The notes below the pieces were generated by a model that did not search any database, was not told where the DNA came from, and saw only the letters and a program-made list of their open reading frames with translations. A stretch of DNA of 5,521 bases, from assembly GCA_042096095.1 (NCBI GenBank), contig JBELME010000276.1, forward strand, positions 1 to 5,521, written 5' to 3'. Numbering within the stretch: position 1 is the stretch's first letter; every line of letters begins with the position of its first letter. Below, piece by piece: positions 5,393-5,521 of this stretch. The translations under genes were made by a program, and so were the position numbers. Source of the stretch: Enterovibrio sp042096095. Lineage in GTDB: Bacteria > Pseudomonadota > Gammaproteobacteria > Enterobacterales > Vibrionaceae.

Positions 5393-5420
5393 GGTTCTGT
5401 GTGGGTTCTCGCAAGGTTCT
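5393..5420 (-). promoter_or_regulatory. Three GGTTCT hexamers at 11-base spacing upstream of the LRR-kinase gene
   Basis: GGTTCT occurs at 5393-5398, 5404-5409 and 5415-5420 (AGAACC on the - strand), each start exactly 11 bases after the previous one, with unlike spacers GTGTG and CGCAA. The array ends 70 bases before the TTG start of the kinase gene. Direct repeats one helical turn apart are typical of cooperative regulator sites, such as those of the OmpR/PhoB family with 11-base periodicity. No known regulator consensus is recognised, so the role is inferred. Confidence 0.5.
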
Positions 5421-5472
5421 TATGCGCCCGTTTTTTTGCTATGTGCTGAATTGCTCTTGCAAAAGCCGAGCC

Positions 5473-5492
5473 TGTAACAGATTCTGTGTAAC
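5473..5492. repeat. TGTAAC direct repeats around an ACAGATTCTGT palindrome
   Basis: TGTAAC appears at 5473-5478 and 5487-5492, 14 bases apart, and the bases at 5477-5487 form an 11-base palindrome (ACAGA-T-TCTGT). It lies in the gene-free stretch at the right edge, about 150 bases upstream of the LRR-kinase start; any gene further right is not visible. It might be a binding site; chance is possible. Confidence 0.3.
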
Positions 5493-5521
5493 TGCCATTT
5501 AGTTAATATGCTTTTCGAGGC

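Noticed and set aside
5410..5437. Terminator on the + strand: CGCA/TGCG stem followed by seven T
   Set aside because: The stem is only four base pairs, CCCG separates it from the T-run, and no + strand gene ends here.
1..5521. Insertion sequences, CRISPR arrays, tRNA or rRNA genes, attachment sites
   Set aside because: No transposase-like frame, spaced identical repeats of CRISPR length, tRNA cloverleaf or rRNA sequence was seen.

Overview
The window reads as chromosomal DNA of a marine gammaproteobacterium, most likely a member of the Vibrionaceae (Vibrio, Photobacterium, Grimontia or Enterovibrio type). Three things point there: choline dehydrogenase followed directly by a three-gene choline ABC transporter, which is the betIBA-proXWV order known from Vibrio; a small SEC-C protein of the type named after a Photobacterium profundum locus; and a leucine-rich-repeat protein kinase of a type I recall from the same group. 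Genus-level placement is inference.

Bases 1-3574, + strand: osmoprotectant module. The last ~107 codons of betA (choline to betaine aldehyde) are followed by choX (periplasmic choline-binding protein), choW (membrane permease) and choV (ATPase). The transporter brings in choline and the dehydrogenase starts its oxidation to glycine betaine. The betA-choX and choX-choW gaps (146 and 107 bases) carry stem-loops without U-tracts, while choW and choV are only two bases apart. This suggests one transcript whose segments are expressed at different levels. The betI/betB part and the operon promoter lie outside the window to the left.

Bases 3575-3645: convergent boundary with a strong intrinsic terminator, best formed on the - strand and probably bidirectional.

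Bases 3646-5323, - strand: a 111-residue SEC-C zinc-motif protein and, upstream of it, a 414-residue cytoplasmic fusion of leucine-rich repeats and a eukaryotic-like kinase that appears to start at TTG. A terminator-like hairpin and a possible promoter lie between them, so they are probably separate transcription units.

Bases 5324-5521: no gene seen. This is the upstream region of the kinase gene and contains three GGTTCT hexamers at exactly 11-base intervals, the least explained signal in the window. The most unusual protein is the LRR-kinase, with its HGD catalytic loop and very short C-lobe. The choline module is conventional, although its intergenic structures deserve attention. I saw no mobile element, CRISPR array, tRNA or rRNA.
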